Source: Thiobacillus sp. (GTDB taxonomy: Bacteria > Pseudomonadota > Gammaproteobacteria > Burkholderiales > Thiobacillaceae). Taken from it: a stretch of 32,502 nucleotides of DNA. The notes under the pieces were generated by a model, which saw nothing but the letters and a program-made list of their open reading frames with translations, was not told the DNA's origin and made no database searches. Both the position numbers and the translations under genes were made by a program. Location of the stretch: contig JAJPEP010000004.1 of NCBI GenBank assembly GCA_021166845.1, positions 1 to 32,502 of the forward strand. Reading direction: 5' to 3'. Positions 1 to 9,300 of this stretch are shown piece by piece. Position 1 is the first letter of the stretch; the number at the start of each line of letters is the position of its first letter.

Positions 1-63
1 CTCACGGTCGCCGGGCACGCGTGGCTGGAGATGGCGCCGCCCGGCGACGGCCGAGTCAGCTGA
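1..63 (+). CDS. possible C-terminal end of an unidentified gene (partial)
   Basis: Frame 1 is open from the window edge to a TGA at 61-63 and would encode 20 residues ending WLEMAPPGDGRVS. It would converge on the alanine dehydrogenase gene and overlap its last bases. The fragment is too short to identify, and a short open stretch is expected by chance in GC-rich DNA, so this is only a candidate. Confidence 0.22.
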   Translation, partial: LTVAGHAWLEMAPPGDGRVS

Positions 64-1138
64 ACCCCAGGTCCTGCGCCAGCCCGGCGTGGGTGATCCG
101 TCCGGCGCGGACGTGCAGGCCAGCCGCCAGGCCGGGATCGGCGTCGAGCGCGGCGAGGCCCTGCGCCGCCAGCGCGAGCACGTAGGGAAGGGTGGCGTGG
201 GTGAGGGCCTTGGTCGAGGTACGCGCGACCGCGCCGGGCATGTTGGTGACGCAGTAGTGGACGATGCCTTCGGCGACGAAGAAGGGGTTGCTGTGGGTGG
301 TGGGGCGCGAGGTCTCGGCGATGCCGCCCTGGTCGATCGCGACGTCGACGAGCACCGAACCCGGTGTCATTCGCCCGAGTGCGTCACGGCTGATCAGGCG
401 CGGTGCATGCAGGCCGGGGACCAGCGCCGCGCCGACCAGGATGTCCGCATATCCGAGGCTTTCGGTGATCGCCTCGGGCGACGAGAACCGCGTCTCCACC
501 CGTGCGCCGAGCAGCGCCTCGGCGTGCGCGAGCTTGGCGGCGAGGCGGTCGATGAGCGTGACCCGCGCACCGAGCCCGGCAGCGGTGCGCGCCGCGCCCA
601 TGCCGACTGCGCCGGCGCCGATGATGACGACGTGCGCAGGCGGCACGCCGGGCAGGCCGGTGATCAGCTTGCCGTTGCCGCCATGCGATTTGTGCAGCCC
701 GAGCGCGCCCATCTGCGGCGCGAGCCGCCCGGCGATGTCGGACATCGGCTGCAGCAGCGGCAGCGCGCCGCCGGGGGTGGTCACCGTCTCGTAGGCGATC
801 GCGGTGACGCCGCGCGCCATCAGTTCCCGCGCAAGATCCGGCATCGCGGCGAGATGCAGGTAGCAGAACAGCACCTGGCCCTCGCGCAGCAGCTTCAGTT
901 CGTCGGCCTGCGGCTCCTTCACCTTGACGACCAGCTCGGCGGCCCAGACCTCGGCGGCTGTCGCGACGACTGCGGCGCCGGCGGCGCGATAGGCGGCGTC
1001 GGCGAACCCCGCTTCGGCGCCGGCTGCGGACTCGACGCTGACGCGGTGGCCCGCGCGGGTCAGTGCAGCCGCGCCCTCGGGCGTGAGCGCGACGCGGTAT
1101 TCATGGTTCTTGATTTCCCTGGGGATGCCGATGTGCAT
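56..1138 (-). CDS. ald: alanine dehydrogenase
   Basis: This 360-residue protein has the usual length for NAD-dependent L-alanine dehydrogenase, which interconverts L-alanine and pyruvate plus ammonia in the cytoplasm. The N-terminus IGIPREIKNHEYRVALTPEG is the family signature. The substrate-binding Lys lies in VKVKEP near residue 74 and the catalytic His in YLHLAA near 96. The Rossmann NAD site IGAGAVGMGAARTA follows near residue 172. It is the last gene of a leftward run; the upstream TIGR03790 gene ends 66 bp before its start. The start is the first ATG of the family N-terminus. The main alternative is a transhydrogenase alpha subunit, but length and N-terminus fit Ald better. Confidence 0.95.
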   Translation of the reverse strand: MHIGIPREIKNHEYRVALTPEGAAALTRAGHRVSVESAAGAEAGFADAAYRAAGAAVVATAAEVWAAELVVKVKEPQADELKLLREGQVLFCYLHLAAMPDLARELMARGVTAIAYETVTTPGGALPLLQPMSDIAGRLAPQMGALGLHKSHGGNGKLITGLPGVPPAHVVIIGAGAVGMGAARTAAGLGARVTLIDRLAAKLAHAEALLGARVETRFSSPEAITESLGYADILVGAALVPGLHAPRLISRDALGRMTPGSVLVDVAIDQGGIAETSRPTTHSNPFFVAEGIVHYCVTNMPGAVARTSTKALTHATLPYVLALAAQGLAALDADPGLAAGLHVRAGRITHAGLAQDLGFS

Positions 1139-1204
1139 GACGCGCCTCGCGAAGGATGGACTTGCCTCAGCATAACCAAAGCCGCCGCAGGCATGAAGTG
1201 CGAC

Positions 1205-2449
1205 TCAGTTCGGGCGCGGGGGCTCGGTTCGGCGCTCGAAGCGGTAATACGCGGGGGGCACGCGGTCGAGCCGGATCTCGCGCGTCGCGGGGCCGACCGC
1301 CAGGCGGGCGACGCTGCGGTACGGCCCCATCATCGACGACGCGGCCTGAACGTCGTAGAGGCCGGGCGGCAGCAGGCGCGCCGACAGCACCATGCCTCCC
1401 CCGCCGGCCTGGTGGCGGACGCCGGCGAACGGGCGCGCGAGCGGCTCGCCGACGAAGAGCCCCTGGCCCGGCATCAGCACGCTCTTCCAGTAGGCCTCGA
1501 GCAGGGTTTCGCCCTGCAGGTAGTGCGCCATGACGACCGCCGGCGCCGGAAACTTGGCCGGGAAGTTGCAGGGCTCGACCACCGCGCCGTAGCTGCCGGT
1601 GGCGCCGGCCTCCAGCCAGGCGAGGCTGCTCATCTGGCTGCCGCCGAAGAGCACGCCGCCGGCCGAGGTGAGGTGGTCGCCGATCGCGCCGGGCAGGAAG
1701 CGGTTGCTTGCCAGCGCGGGAACCTGGGCGAGGCCGGTGAAGTAGAACATCACGTCGCCGCGGTTCTCGAGCGCATCGGCCTCGACCAGCTCGACCGGCA
1801 GGATGCCCCGCATCTGCATGCGCAGCGCGGGGTAGCCCGCCGCACGCACGTTGCGCGCCTTGTCGTGGGTGCTCACGAGGTAGGCGGTGCCGGCCGGGTC
1901 GCTGCCGTCGGCCGCCACACCGCGGTCGATCAGTTGCTTCGCCCCGGCGACGCTGGCGGCGGCGAGGCTCATGGTCGGGCGGATCCCGTGCGCGTCGAAC
2001 GGCCGCGGCGCGCTGCTGTTGAAGTAGGCGCTCGGCTGCGTCGGCCTGCATTCGCTGGCGCAATGCGCGGTGTCGAAGCCGAACGCGAAGGCGGACGTGA
2101 TCGACATGCAGTCGACCCGCCACGGCTGCGCCCAGGTCAGCGCGTAGGCCTGCACGTGCTTCGGCGTGAGGCGGTCGACGCGGCGCTTGAGGTTGACGAA
2201 CTCCTCCCGCGCGAGGGTGCTGCGCCCGGGCCTGAAGCGCACATGGATCAGGTTGCTCGCCGGGATCCCGCGCCTTTCCATGTAGTAGGCGGCGACCGCC
2301 ACGCTGTCGGGATCGTCGTCGTTGACGATGACGCCGAGCTGCTCGGCGGTGAGCCCGGGCTGCGGAAAGTGGGTGACGATCGGCACCGGCGGCGCTGCGT
2401 GCGCGGCCGCCAGCAGCAGACCGACGGCGGCGCCGAGCCAGCGCAACAT
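1205..2449 (-). CDS. TIGR03790 family protein, function unknown, probably exported
   Basis: This 414-residue protein has a signal peptide ([18 protein letters not shown]) followed by a segment resembling the TIGR03790 family: LGVIVNDDDPDSVAVAAYYMERR and then GIPASNLIHVRF. The family is scattered across bacteria and uncharacterised. I chose the ATG at 2449 because it overlaps the pyrD stop by one base (TGATG), a typical coupling arrangement, and puts the hydrophobic stretch at the N-terminus. An upstream ATG at 2473 would add eight residues. Several Cys and Trp residues (QPWRVDCMS, AHCASECRPTQ) hint at disulfides in the periplasm. It lies between pyrD and ald, but neither points to a role. No catalytic motif was recognised. 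Confidence 0.8.
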   Translation of the reverse strand: MLRWLGAAVGLLLAAAHAAPPVPIVTHFPQPGLTAEQLGVIVNDDDPDSVAVAAYYMERRGIPASNLIHVRFRPGRSTLAREEFVNLKRRVDRLTPKHVQAYALTWAQPWRVDCMSITSAFAFGFDTAHCASECRPTQPSAYFNSSAPRPFDAHGIRPTMSLAAASVAGAKQLIDRGVAADGSDPAGTAYLVSTHDKARNVRAAGYPALRMQMRGILPVELVEADALENRGDVMFYFTGLAQVPALASNRFLPGAIGDHLTSAGGVLFGGSQMSSLAWLEAGATGSYGAVVEPCNFPAKFPAPAVVMAHYLQGETLLEAYWKSVLMPGQGLFVGEPLARPFAGVRHQAGGGGMVLSARLLPPGLYDVQAASSMMGPYRSVARLAVGPATREIRLDRVPPAYYRFERRTEPPRPN

Positions 2450-3462
2450 CAGCGGGCGAGCGCCTGCACGCATTCGCGTACCAGCTCCGGGCCGCGGTAG
2501 ATGAGGCCGGAATACAGCTGCACCAGCGCGGCGCCGGCTTCGATCTTCTCGCGCGCATCCTCGCCCGACAGGATGCCGCCGACGCCGATGATCGGCACCT
2601 CGCCGTTCAGATGACGCGCGAGCTCGCGGATCACCCGGGTCGACGCCGCGCGCACCGGCGCGCCCGACAGCCCGCCGGCCTCCTCGGCGTTCGGCAGGCC
2701 GGCGACGGCATCGCGGGCGATGGTGGTGTTGGTCGCGATCACCGCGTCGATGCGGTGCATCATCAACAGCGCGGCGATCGCGGCGATCTGCGCGTCGTCG
2801 AGGTCGGGCGCGATCTTCAGCGCGATCGGCACGTATCTGCCGTGCCGCTGCGCGAGCTCGGACTGCCTGAGCTTGATCGCCGAGAGCAGCGCGTCGAGCG
2901 CCTCGTCCTTCTGCAGTTCGCGCAGGTTCTGCGTGTTGGGCGACGAGATGTTCACCGTGACGTAGCTCGCGTGGGGGTAGACCTTGTCGAGGCAGGCGAG
3001 GTAGTCGTCGACCGCCTGCTCGTTCGGCGTGTCCTTGTTCTTGCCGATGTTGATGCCGAGCACGCCCCTGAACCCGCTCGCCGTGACGTTCTTCACCAGG
3101 TTGTCGACGCCGCGGTTGTTGAAGCCCATGCGGTTGATGATCGCCTCGGCCTGCGGCAGGCGGAACAGGCGCGGCTGCGGATTGCCGGGCTGCGGGCGCG
3201 GCGTCACCGTGCCGATCTCGATGAAGCCGAAGCCGAGCGCGGCCAGCGCGTCGATGTGCGCGCCGTCCTTGTCGAGCCCGGCGGCGAGCCCGACCGCGTT
3301 GGGAAAGTCGAGGCCCATCACGTGCACGGGCTTGCCCGTGGCGTGCGGCAGCAGGCCCAGCAGACCGAGGCGGTGCGCGAGGTCGAGCCCGGCGAGGGTG
3401 AGTTTGTGCGCGTCCTCGGGGTCGAGCGAGAACAGGGCGGGGCGAATCAGTGGATAGAGCAT
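2449..3462 (-). CDS. pyrD: dihydroorotate dehydrogenase (quinone), class 2
   Basis: This 337-residue FMN enzyme oxidises dihydroorotate to orotate in pyrimidine synthesis and passes electrons to membrane quinone. Class 2 features are the N-terminal amphipathic helix region ([22 protein letters not shown]), AAGLDKDG near residue 60, [19 protein letters not shown] near 85, INRMGFNN near 111, and the catalytic-Ser motif [12 protein letters not shown] near 170. The C-terminal phosphate-binding glycines are in [11 protein letters not shown] and [11 protein letters not shown]. The start at 3462 matches the family N-terminus; upstream in-frame codons give low-complexity Pro-rich sequence. The symporter stop codon lies one base upstream, so the two genes are probably co-transcribed. 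Confidence 0.97.
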   Translation of the reverse strand: MLYPLIRPALFSLDPEDAHKLTLAGLDLAHRLGLLGLLPHATGKPVHVMGLDFPNAVGLAAGLDKDGAHIDALAALGFGFIEIGTVTPRPQPGNPQPRLFRLPQAEAIINRMGFNNRGVDNLVKNVTASGFRGVLGINIGKNKDTPNEQAVDDYLACLDKVYPHASYVTVNISSPNTQNLRELQKDEALDALLSAIKLRQSELAQRHGRYVPIALKIAPDLDDAQIAAIAALLMMHRIDAVIATNTTIARDAVAGLPNAEEAGGLSGAPVRAASTRVIRELARHLNGEVPIIGVGGILSGEDAREKIEAGAALVQLYSGLIYRGPELVRECVQALAR

Positions 3463-3463
3463 G

Positions 3464-4777
3464 TCAGGCGGCGGGTTGGGAGGAGGGGGGGCGGTGGGTG
3501 GCGGCCTCGACCGAGCCAGCGTCCGGGTCGTTATAGACCGTCCGGTCGAGTGCACCTTCGCTGTTGGCGACGATGCAGGTCACCGCGCAGTCGCCGCTGA
3601 CGTTGACGACGGTGCGCATCATGTCGAGTAGGCGGTCGACGCCGATGATGAGCGCGATGCCCTCGACCGGCAGGCCGACCTGGCCCAGCACCATGGTCAG
3701 CGTCACCAGGCCGACCGCGGGGATCGCCGCGGTGCCGACCGAGGCCAGGGTGGCGGTCAGCACCACCATCAGGTAGTCGGTGAGCGAGAGGTCGATGCCG
3801 TAGACGTTGGCGATGAACACCGTGGCCACGCCCTGCATCATGGCGGTGCCGTCCATGTTGATGGTGGCGCCCAGCGGCACGCTGAAGGAGGCGACGCTGT
3901 TCTTCACCCCCATCTTGTATTCGACCGTATGCAGGGTGACCGGGATGGTGGCGCCGGAACTGGCGGTGGAGAACGCGAACGCCGCCGGATCGCGCATCTT
4001 TTTCAGGAAGGTGATCGGGTTGAGCGAGGCCAAGAGGCGCAGCAGCAGCGGATAGGTGCCGAACAGCTGGATTGCCAGCGCGGCGGTGAGGGTGAGGAAA
4101 TAGGCCGCCAGCGGCAGCAGCAGGTCGAGCCCCTGGGTGGCGAAGGTGCGGGCGATCAGCGCGAACACGCCCCAGGGCGCGAGCCGCATGATCCATTCGA
4201 CCATGTGCATGATCACCACGTCGAGATCGCCGAAGAAGTTGAGCACGTGCTTGCCGCGTGCGCTCGACATCGTCACCGCCACGCCGAACAGCAGCGCGAA
4301 CACGATGATCTGCAGCATGTTGCCGTCGGCCATCGCCGCCACCGGGTTGGTCGGCACCATGTCGATCAGCACCTGGGTGAGCGGCGGCGCTTCCTTGCCG
4401 GCAAAGCTGGCCGTCGTTTCGCCCGCGTCGAATCCCCGGCCCGACCCGAGCAGGCCTGCCAGTGTCAGCGCGATCGTCACCGCGATCGCGGTGGTCGCCA
4501 GGTACAGCCCCAGCGCCTTGGCGCCGATGCGGCCCAGCGCCTTCAGGTCCGACAGGGCGGTGACGCCCACCACCAGCGAAACGAACACCAGCGGCGCCAC
4601 CATCATCTTCAGCGCCGCCACGAACACCGAGCCGATCACGTGCAGCAGGCCGTCGACCACAAAGTTCTGCATCCACGGCGCCGTGCCCAGCAGGTTCAGC
4701 GCAACGCCCAGCGCGATGCCAGCGAGCATCGCAACGACGATCTGGCGGGTGAGGCGGTGGGATTCGGGTGCGGCCAT
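3464..4777 (-). CDS. dicarboxylate/amino acid:cation symporter (DAACS family)
   Basis: This 437-residue inner-membrane protein has about eight hydrophobic segments plus re-entrant loops and belongs to the GltP/DctA family, which takes up glutamate, aspartate or C4-dicarboxylates with H+ or Na+. Visible signatures are the Ser-rich hairpin [10 protein letters not shown], the NMDGTA motif, and the substrate-binding helix with [16 protein letters not shown] near the C-terminus. The Arg in MMRT is more often linked with dicarboxylate or acidic amino-acid substrates, but the exact substrate cannot be read. The ATG at 4777 is used as start; an in-frame TTG at 4801 would add eight residues and neither has a good ribosome-binding site. 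It is first in the leftward run with pyrD. Confidence 0.9.
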   Translation of the reverse strand: MAAPESHRLTRQIVVAMLAGIALGVALNLLGTAPWMQNFVVDGLLHVIGSVFVAALKMMVAPLVFVSLVVGVTALSDLKALGRIGAKALGLYLATTAIAVTIALTLAGLLGSGRGFDAGETTASFAGKEAPPLTQVLIDMVPTNPVAAMADGNMLQIIVFALLFGVAVTMSSARGKHVLNFFGDLDVVIMHMVEWIMRLAPWGVFALIARTFATQGLDLLLPLAAYFLTLTAALAIQLFGTYPLLLRLLASLNPITFLKKMRDPAAFAFSTASSGATIPVTLHTVEYKMGVKNSVASFSVPLGATINMDGTAMMQGVATVFIANVYGIDLSLTDYLMVVLTATLASVGTAAIPAVGLVTLTMVLGQVGLPVEGIALIIGVDRLLDMMRTVVNVSGDCAVTCIVANSEGALDRTVYNDPDAGSVEAATHRPPSSQPAA

Positions 4778-4835
4778 GAAGGTCGGTGCAGGCGTTGACA
4801 AGACGCGAGTTTAACAGGGCGCTGCCGCCGGGCTG

Positions 4836-4863
4836 TTGCGCGACGGGCAGGCGATGTTATGCT
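4836..4863 (+). promoter_or_regulatory. candidate sigma-70 promoter for the carboxypeptidase gene
   Basis: TTGCGC at 4836-4841 and TATGCT at 4858-4863 are separated by 16 bases, about 70 bp before the likely start at 4934. The gap 4778-4933 lies between divergent genes, so a promoter is expected here. Match quality is moderate. Confidence 0.35.
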
Positions 4864-4933
4864 GAACCTGCATGCGATTGCGCGTGTCTGCAAGCTTCAA
4901 TCAATGCCCGTTTCCTCACTTGGCGACAAACCC

Positions 4934-6097
4934 ATGACGACCCCGTACTTTTCGCAGCGACTCGTATTGCTTTTCAGTCTGTTGGTGGCATCCCCCGCCT
5001 GGAGCGCCGACATTGTCCCGCCGCCGCCACAGCTGGCGGCCAAGTCCTGGGTGCTGATGGACGCGGCCAGCGGCAGCGTGCTGGTCGACCACCAGGGCAA
5101 TACCCGCCTGCCCCCCGCCAGCCTGACCAAGCTGATGACCGCGCACGTCGCGGCACTGGAACTCCAGCGCGGCCGCATCAAGGAGACCGACCTCGTCACC
5201 ATCAGCGAAAAAGCCTGGCGCATGGGCGGCTCGAAAATGTTCGTCAAGGTCGGCAATCAGGTCGCGGTGAGCGATCTGTTGCGCGGCATCATCGTGCAGT
5301 CGGGCAACGACGCCAGCATCGCGCTGGCCGAGCATCTGGCGGGCGGCGAGGACACCTTCGCCGCGCTGATGAACCAGGAAGCGAAACGGCTGGGGCTGGC
5401 CGACACCCATTTCGTCAATGCCACCGGCTGGCCGGCCGAGGGCCATTATTCGAGCGCGCTCGACATGGCCAGACTCGCGCGGGCCATCGTGATCGAGGAT
5501 CCCGAACACTATGCGATGTATGCCGAAAAGGAGTTCGTCTGGAACGGCATCAAGCAGCCGAACCGCAACCTGCTCCTGTGGCGCGACCCCACCGTCGACG
5601 GCCTGAAAACCGGCCACACCGAGGAGGCTGGCTACTGTCTGGTGGCTTCCAGCAAGCATGACGGCCAGCGCCTGATCGCCTCTGTTTTCGGCGCCGACAG
5701 CGAAAATGCGCGCGCGAGCGAGACCGCCAAGCTGCTGGCCTACGGCTTCAATTTCTTCGACAGCAAGACCTTCTTCAAGCAGGGCGAAACGGTGCAGTCC
5801 GTGGCCGTCTGGAAAGGCGCCGCGCGCACGCTCAAGGCCGGCGTTGCGTCCGACTTCATCGCCGCGCTGCCCAAGCGCATCAGCGGCGAGGTCCAGACGC
5901 GCATCGTGCTGGCCGAGGGCGAGGTGGTGGCGCCCGTCGCCGCCGGCGCGCCGCTGGGACGCATCGAACTGGTCGGCGCCGACGGCAAGGTCGTCATGCA
6001 GGCGCCGCTGGTCGCGCTCGAAGCGGTCGAGGAAGGCGGTTTCTTCCGCCGCATGTGGGACGGCATCCGCCTGTTCTTCAAGGGTTTGTTCGGCTGA
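4934..6097 (+). CDS. dacA: D-alanyl-D-alanine carboxypeptidase (PBP5/6 type)
   Basis: This 387-residue penicillin-binding protein trims the terminal D-Ala from peptidoglycan stem peptides in the periplasm. A signal peptide (residues 1-25, ending SPAWSA) precedes the S11 peptidase domain. The three active-site motifs are intact: SxxK as S63-L-T-K66, SGN at 123-125 and KTG at 225-227. A beta-rich PBP5 C-terminal domain follows, and the protein ends in a basic amphipathic tail (FFRRMWDGIRLFFKGLFG) that typically anchors this family to the inner membrane. The start at 4934 gives a clean signal peptide; in-frame ATGs at 4859 and 4904 would add polar residues before it. The gene is monocistronic with a terminator directly after it. 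Confidence 0.95.
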   Translation: MTTPYFSQRLVLLFSLLVASPAWSADIVPPPPQLAAKSWVLMDAASGSVLVDHQGNTRLPPASLTKLMTAHVAALELQRGRIKETDLVTISEKAWRMGGSKMFVKVGNQVAVSDLLRGIIVQSGNDASIALAEHLAGGEDTFAALMNQEAKRLGLADTHFVNATGWPAEGHYSSALDMARLARAIVIEDPEHYAMYAEKEFVWNGIKQPNRNLLLWRDPTVDGLKTGHTEEAGYCLVASSKHDGQRLIASVFGADSENARASETAKLLAYGFNFFDSKTFFKQGETVQSVAVWKGAARTLKAGVASDFIAALPKRISGEVQTRIVLAEGEVVAPVAAGAPLGRIELVGADGKVVMQAPLVALEAVEEGGFFRRMWDGIRLFFKGLFG

Positions 6098-6131
6098 CGC
6101 ATGCGAACGCCGTAAACCGGCGTATCAAAGG

Positions 6132-6158
6132 CGGCCACCGGAAAGTGGCCGTTTTTTT
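6132..6158 (+). terminator. rho-independent terminator after the carboxypeptidase gene
   Basis: A 7-bp GC-rich stem (CGGCCAC pairing with GTGGCCG) with a six-base loop is followed directly by seven T residues, 35 bp after the stop codon at 6097. This is a textbook intrinsic terminator for the plus strand. Confidence 0.93.
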
Positions 6159-6301
6159 CGGGAAGCGTTTGTCGAACCCCCTGAAACTGGGCGCTTTGGC
6201 GCCCGCCCAGGCTGGCGATGCGATCGTCGATGGCCCTGCACTGCCCTGAGCGTTTATCATAGCGGGTTCAATCGATGGCGCCTGGCGTCGGCTTGCAGAT
6301 T

Positions 6302-6321
6302 GCGCCCGCGATTGCGGGCGC
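6302..6321 (+). promoter_or_regulatory. perfect hairpin just upstream of the ribosome-binding site of the large PEPCK-like gene
   Basis: GCGCCCGC at 6302-6309 and GCGGGCGC at 6314-6321 form an 8-bp perfect stem with loop GATT. It ends 7 bases before the likely Shine-Dalgarno AGGAAA (6329-6334) and 19 before the ATG at 6340. There is no T-run, so it is not a normal terminator. It could be a leader structure that protects the mRNA or modulates translation. Confidence 0.45.
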
Positions 6322-6339
6322 CGTATTTAGGAAACACGC

Positions 6340-9300
6340 ATGAACAGAACCGACATTCCGGGCCCGGTCCCGGCGAGTGACGCGCAGCGCCAGCAGGACA
6401 ACCTGCGCCTGTACATCAACCTCAAGCTGGCCTCATCCGGCCAGCCGTTCGTGCATGGGCAGGAAAGTGACGGCTTCATGGACGTGGCGCACGACCTGCT
6501 GATGGCCTACCGCGCCAAGAACTGGCTGCTTTCGGGCTATCTGTGTCCGCCCGACTGGCGCATCCAGGACTTTCTCGAACGCTACCTGGCCGGAGTGGAC
6601 GAGATGCCGCATCTGCCGGGACAGAGCTTCATCCTCGACCACCAGGGGCTGGCGCGCGAGCTGTCGCTGGCGGCCGATGCGGACGTGTTCCGCTCGGAAA
6701 TCGTTTCCAGCTACCGGGTGCGCCAGGGCGTGCTGCACAATCCGGCGAGCGATCGGCGCACCACCAGGGGCCTGTTTCATATCAGCGAAGGCGGCCTGCC
6801 GATTCCCGGCGACAAGAAGGCGGTGCCGCGCGAAGTGTTCGCGCGCATGCTCAAGCACGCCTTCAATCCGCCCGTCGAACTGCTGACGCTGCCCTATGCC
6901 GTCAACCAGCCCGAATCCGCGCGCATGTTCGTATCGCTGCTGCTGCGCCCGGTGATCTGCCCGGCGATTCCCGGCGTGGCGCCGGAGAAAAGCATGGAAA
7001 TCCGTTTCTTCGCGCCCGGCAACCTGGTCAGCAACCTGGATTTCGTCGAGAGCATCTTCGGCAACGGCGGCAATCCCTATCTGCCGGAACACGACGCCGC
7101 ACTCGACGTGGAACACTGGAGCGGGCACACCGGCTGCGTGGTGCTCGCCCCGCACCTGGTCACGCTGACCAAACGCGAACTGGGCCTGCCGCACCGGGAT
7201 GACGCGACCGAGCGCCAGCGCCGCGAGGGCATGTGCTGGAAGGATCCCGACGAGCGCTACAACGACGGCCAGGCGTTCAAGCTCGCCGCGCGCGATGCCA
7301 GCGGCGTGATGGTCACCATTCTGGCCGACAACTACTTCGGCTACTGCAAGAAAGAGGTCAAGACCCAGATCAGCTTTGCCGCCAACCTTTACGGCCTGGC
7401 CGAGGAGGAGCATGCCGGCGGCGCCCTGCTGTTCCAGTGCCGCAACCACGGCGAGGAATACGGCGTCGACAGCCGGGCGCGCGAGCCGGGCTATTCGTTC
7501 CCGGACCTGCTGGCGCGCTACGGCGAGTGCATGCGGCTGATGCCGGAGGGCCACGCGCTCGACGTCAACTATCCCGACATCGTCTACGTGCCGCAGGACG
7601 TGCGTTTCGACCTCAACGCGCAGAGCATCACCTGGGAACAGGAAGGCCGCGCCTGCCAGATCCGCCTCATGCCGGGCAAGATCTACATGCAGCCCAACGG
7701 CTACAAGGTAGAGATGCGCCAGCACCCGGGCGCGCCGTCCTGGCGCCTGGTCGGGATCGAGCCCGAAGGCACGTTCTGCCACAAGCCGTGCACGGTCTCC
7801 GGCGGCGGCAAGTCGGAAATTTCCAAGTCGCTCGAGGACGCGGTCATCTACGGCCCGCTGTTCATCGACGACCTCGACCGCGACCTGGAATGGGTGCGCA
7901 GCATCCTCGGGCACGATTACACCAACCGCTTCCGCCCCGGATTCGAGCACGAGGACCGCGACCCCACGCGCAAGCCGCTCTCCATGGAACGCAGCCTCGG
8001 TTCGGTGATCAAGCTGCTGACGCCTTCGTCCAGCCACACCGACGCCTACAACGCCTGGCTCGACAACATCCCGCCGCGCATCCTGGCGCTGGTGTTCCTG
8101 ATCAAGCGCTTCCACCGCCCGGAATGGGGCGATCACTGGGACGAGCAGCTCGCGGTCGACGTGGTGGACGGCGCGCCCGGCCACGAACTGAAGATGTTCG
8201 GCCGCCGCATCGTCGCCAGCTACCTGCGCGTGGGCTTTGATACCGACGAGCAGTGGCGCACCTTCAAGCTGCGCCAGGATTTCATCCCCGCCGAAAAGGT
8301 GCAGATGGAAGACGACATCACCGCCTCCGTGGTCGCGCCGGTGGCCTGGCTCGACGGCTGCAAGCCGAAGCTGGACCCGGCCGGCAGCGTCAAGCTGACG
8401 CACAACTGCGAGCTGCGCCTGTTCCAGCGCCCGGACGACGCGGTCATCCCGGGCTACGACAAGCAGACCGAGACCGACATGGCCCTGCCCGGCAACTTCC
8501 TCGCCAACTTCGAGCCCTTGAGCGGCGACGCGTTGGCCGCCGAAGTCGACAACGTCATGCGGCTGCACGCCTACACGCCGCCGATGCGCGACCTGCTGAC
8601 CGCGGCCGCGCAGGCCGGACAGACCGTCGTATCGTCCGCATGCCCGCGCCTGGTCGACGGCAAGCCGTCGAAGAATCCGCGCTATCTACAGGTTCGCCCC
8701 GACATCGCCAACCCGATCCGCAAATACGCGGCGGAGATGGGCATGCGCTTCCATCGCAAGCTGGCGGCCGCGGCGCCGGTGTGCATCAGCGTCGACGCGG
8801 TGCTGTCCGGACGGCGCAACAATCCGCCCGAGGCGGGGGTGCGTTCCCTGGCGGTGTACAACCCGATCCATTACCAGGCCCTGCCGGAACTGTTCATGGA
8901 CTACATCTGTTCCCTCACCGGCAAGTCGCCCTCGACCACCGGCGCGGGCTCGGAAGGCGCGCTCACCAAGGGGCCGTTCAACGCGCTGCACCCCACAGCC
9001 GACCTCAACAACGCCCTGGTGTCGATGATCATCACCGGGCATGACGGCTTCTCCACCTCGGCCGGCCACGTCGGCGCCCAGGTGCGGGTCGATCACGACA
9101 TCAGCCTCCTGGTGCCGGAAATCTGGGCGCGCCTGCATCCCGGGCAGCGCAAGGCGGCCTGGCTCATCGACCAGGGCTACATGGAAGCGCTCGACGATTT
9201 CGATTTCGACGGCAAACGCGTGCTGGCGAGCCGGCTCGGCTATCGCGTCACCGAGCGCTTCGTCGCCCATTTCATGGGCAAGATCTTCGACAACCCGCGC

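Noticed and set aside
89-2500. An 803-codon open frame on the plus strand across ald and the TIGR03790 gene
   Set aside because: It spans two real genes on the other strand, has extreme Arg/Gly/Ala composition and no recognisable domain.
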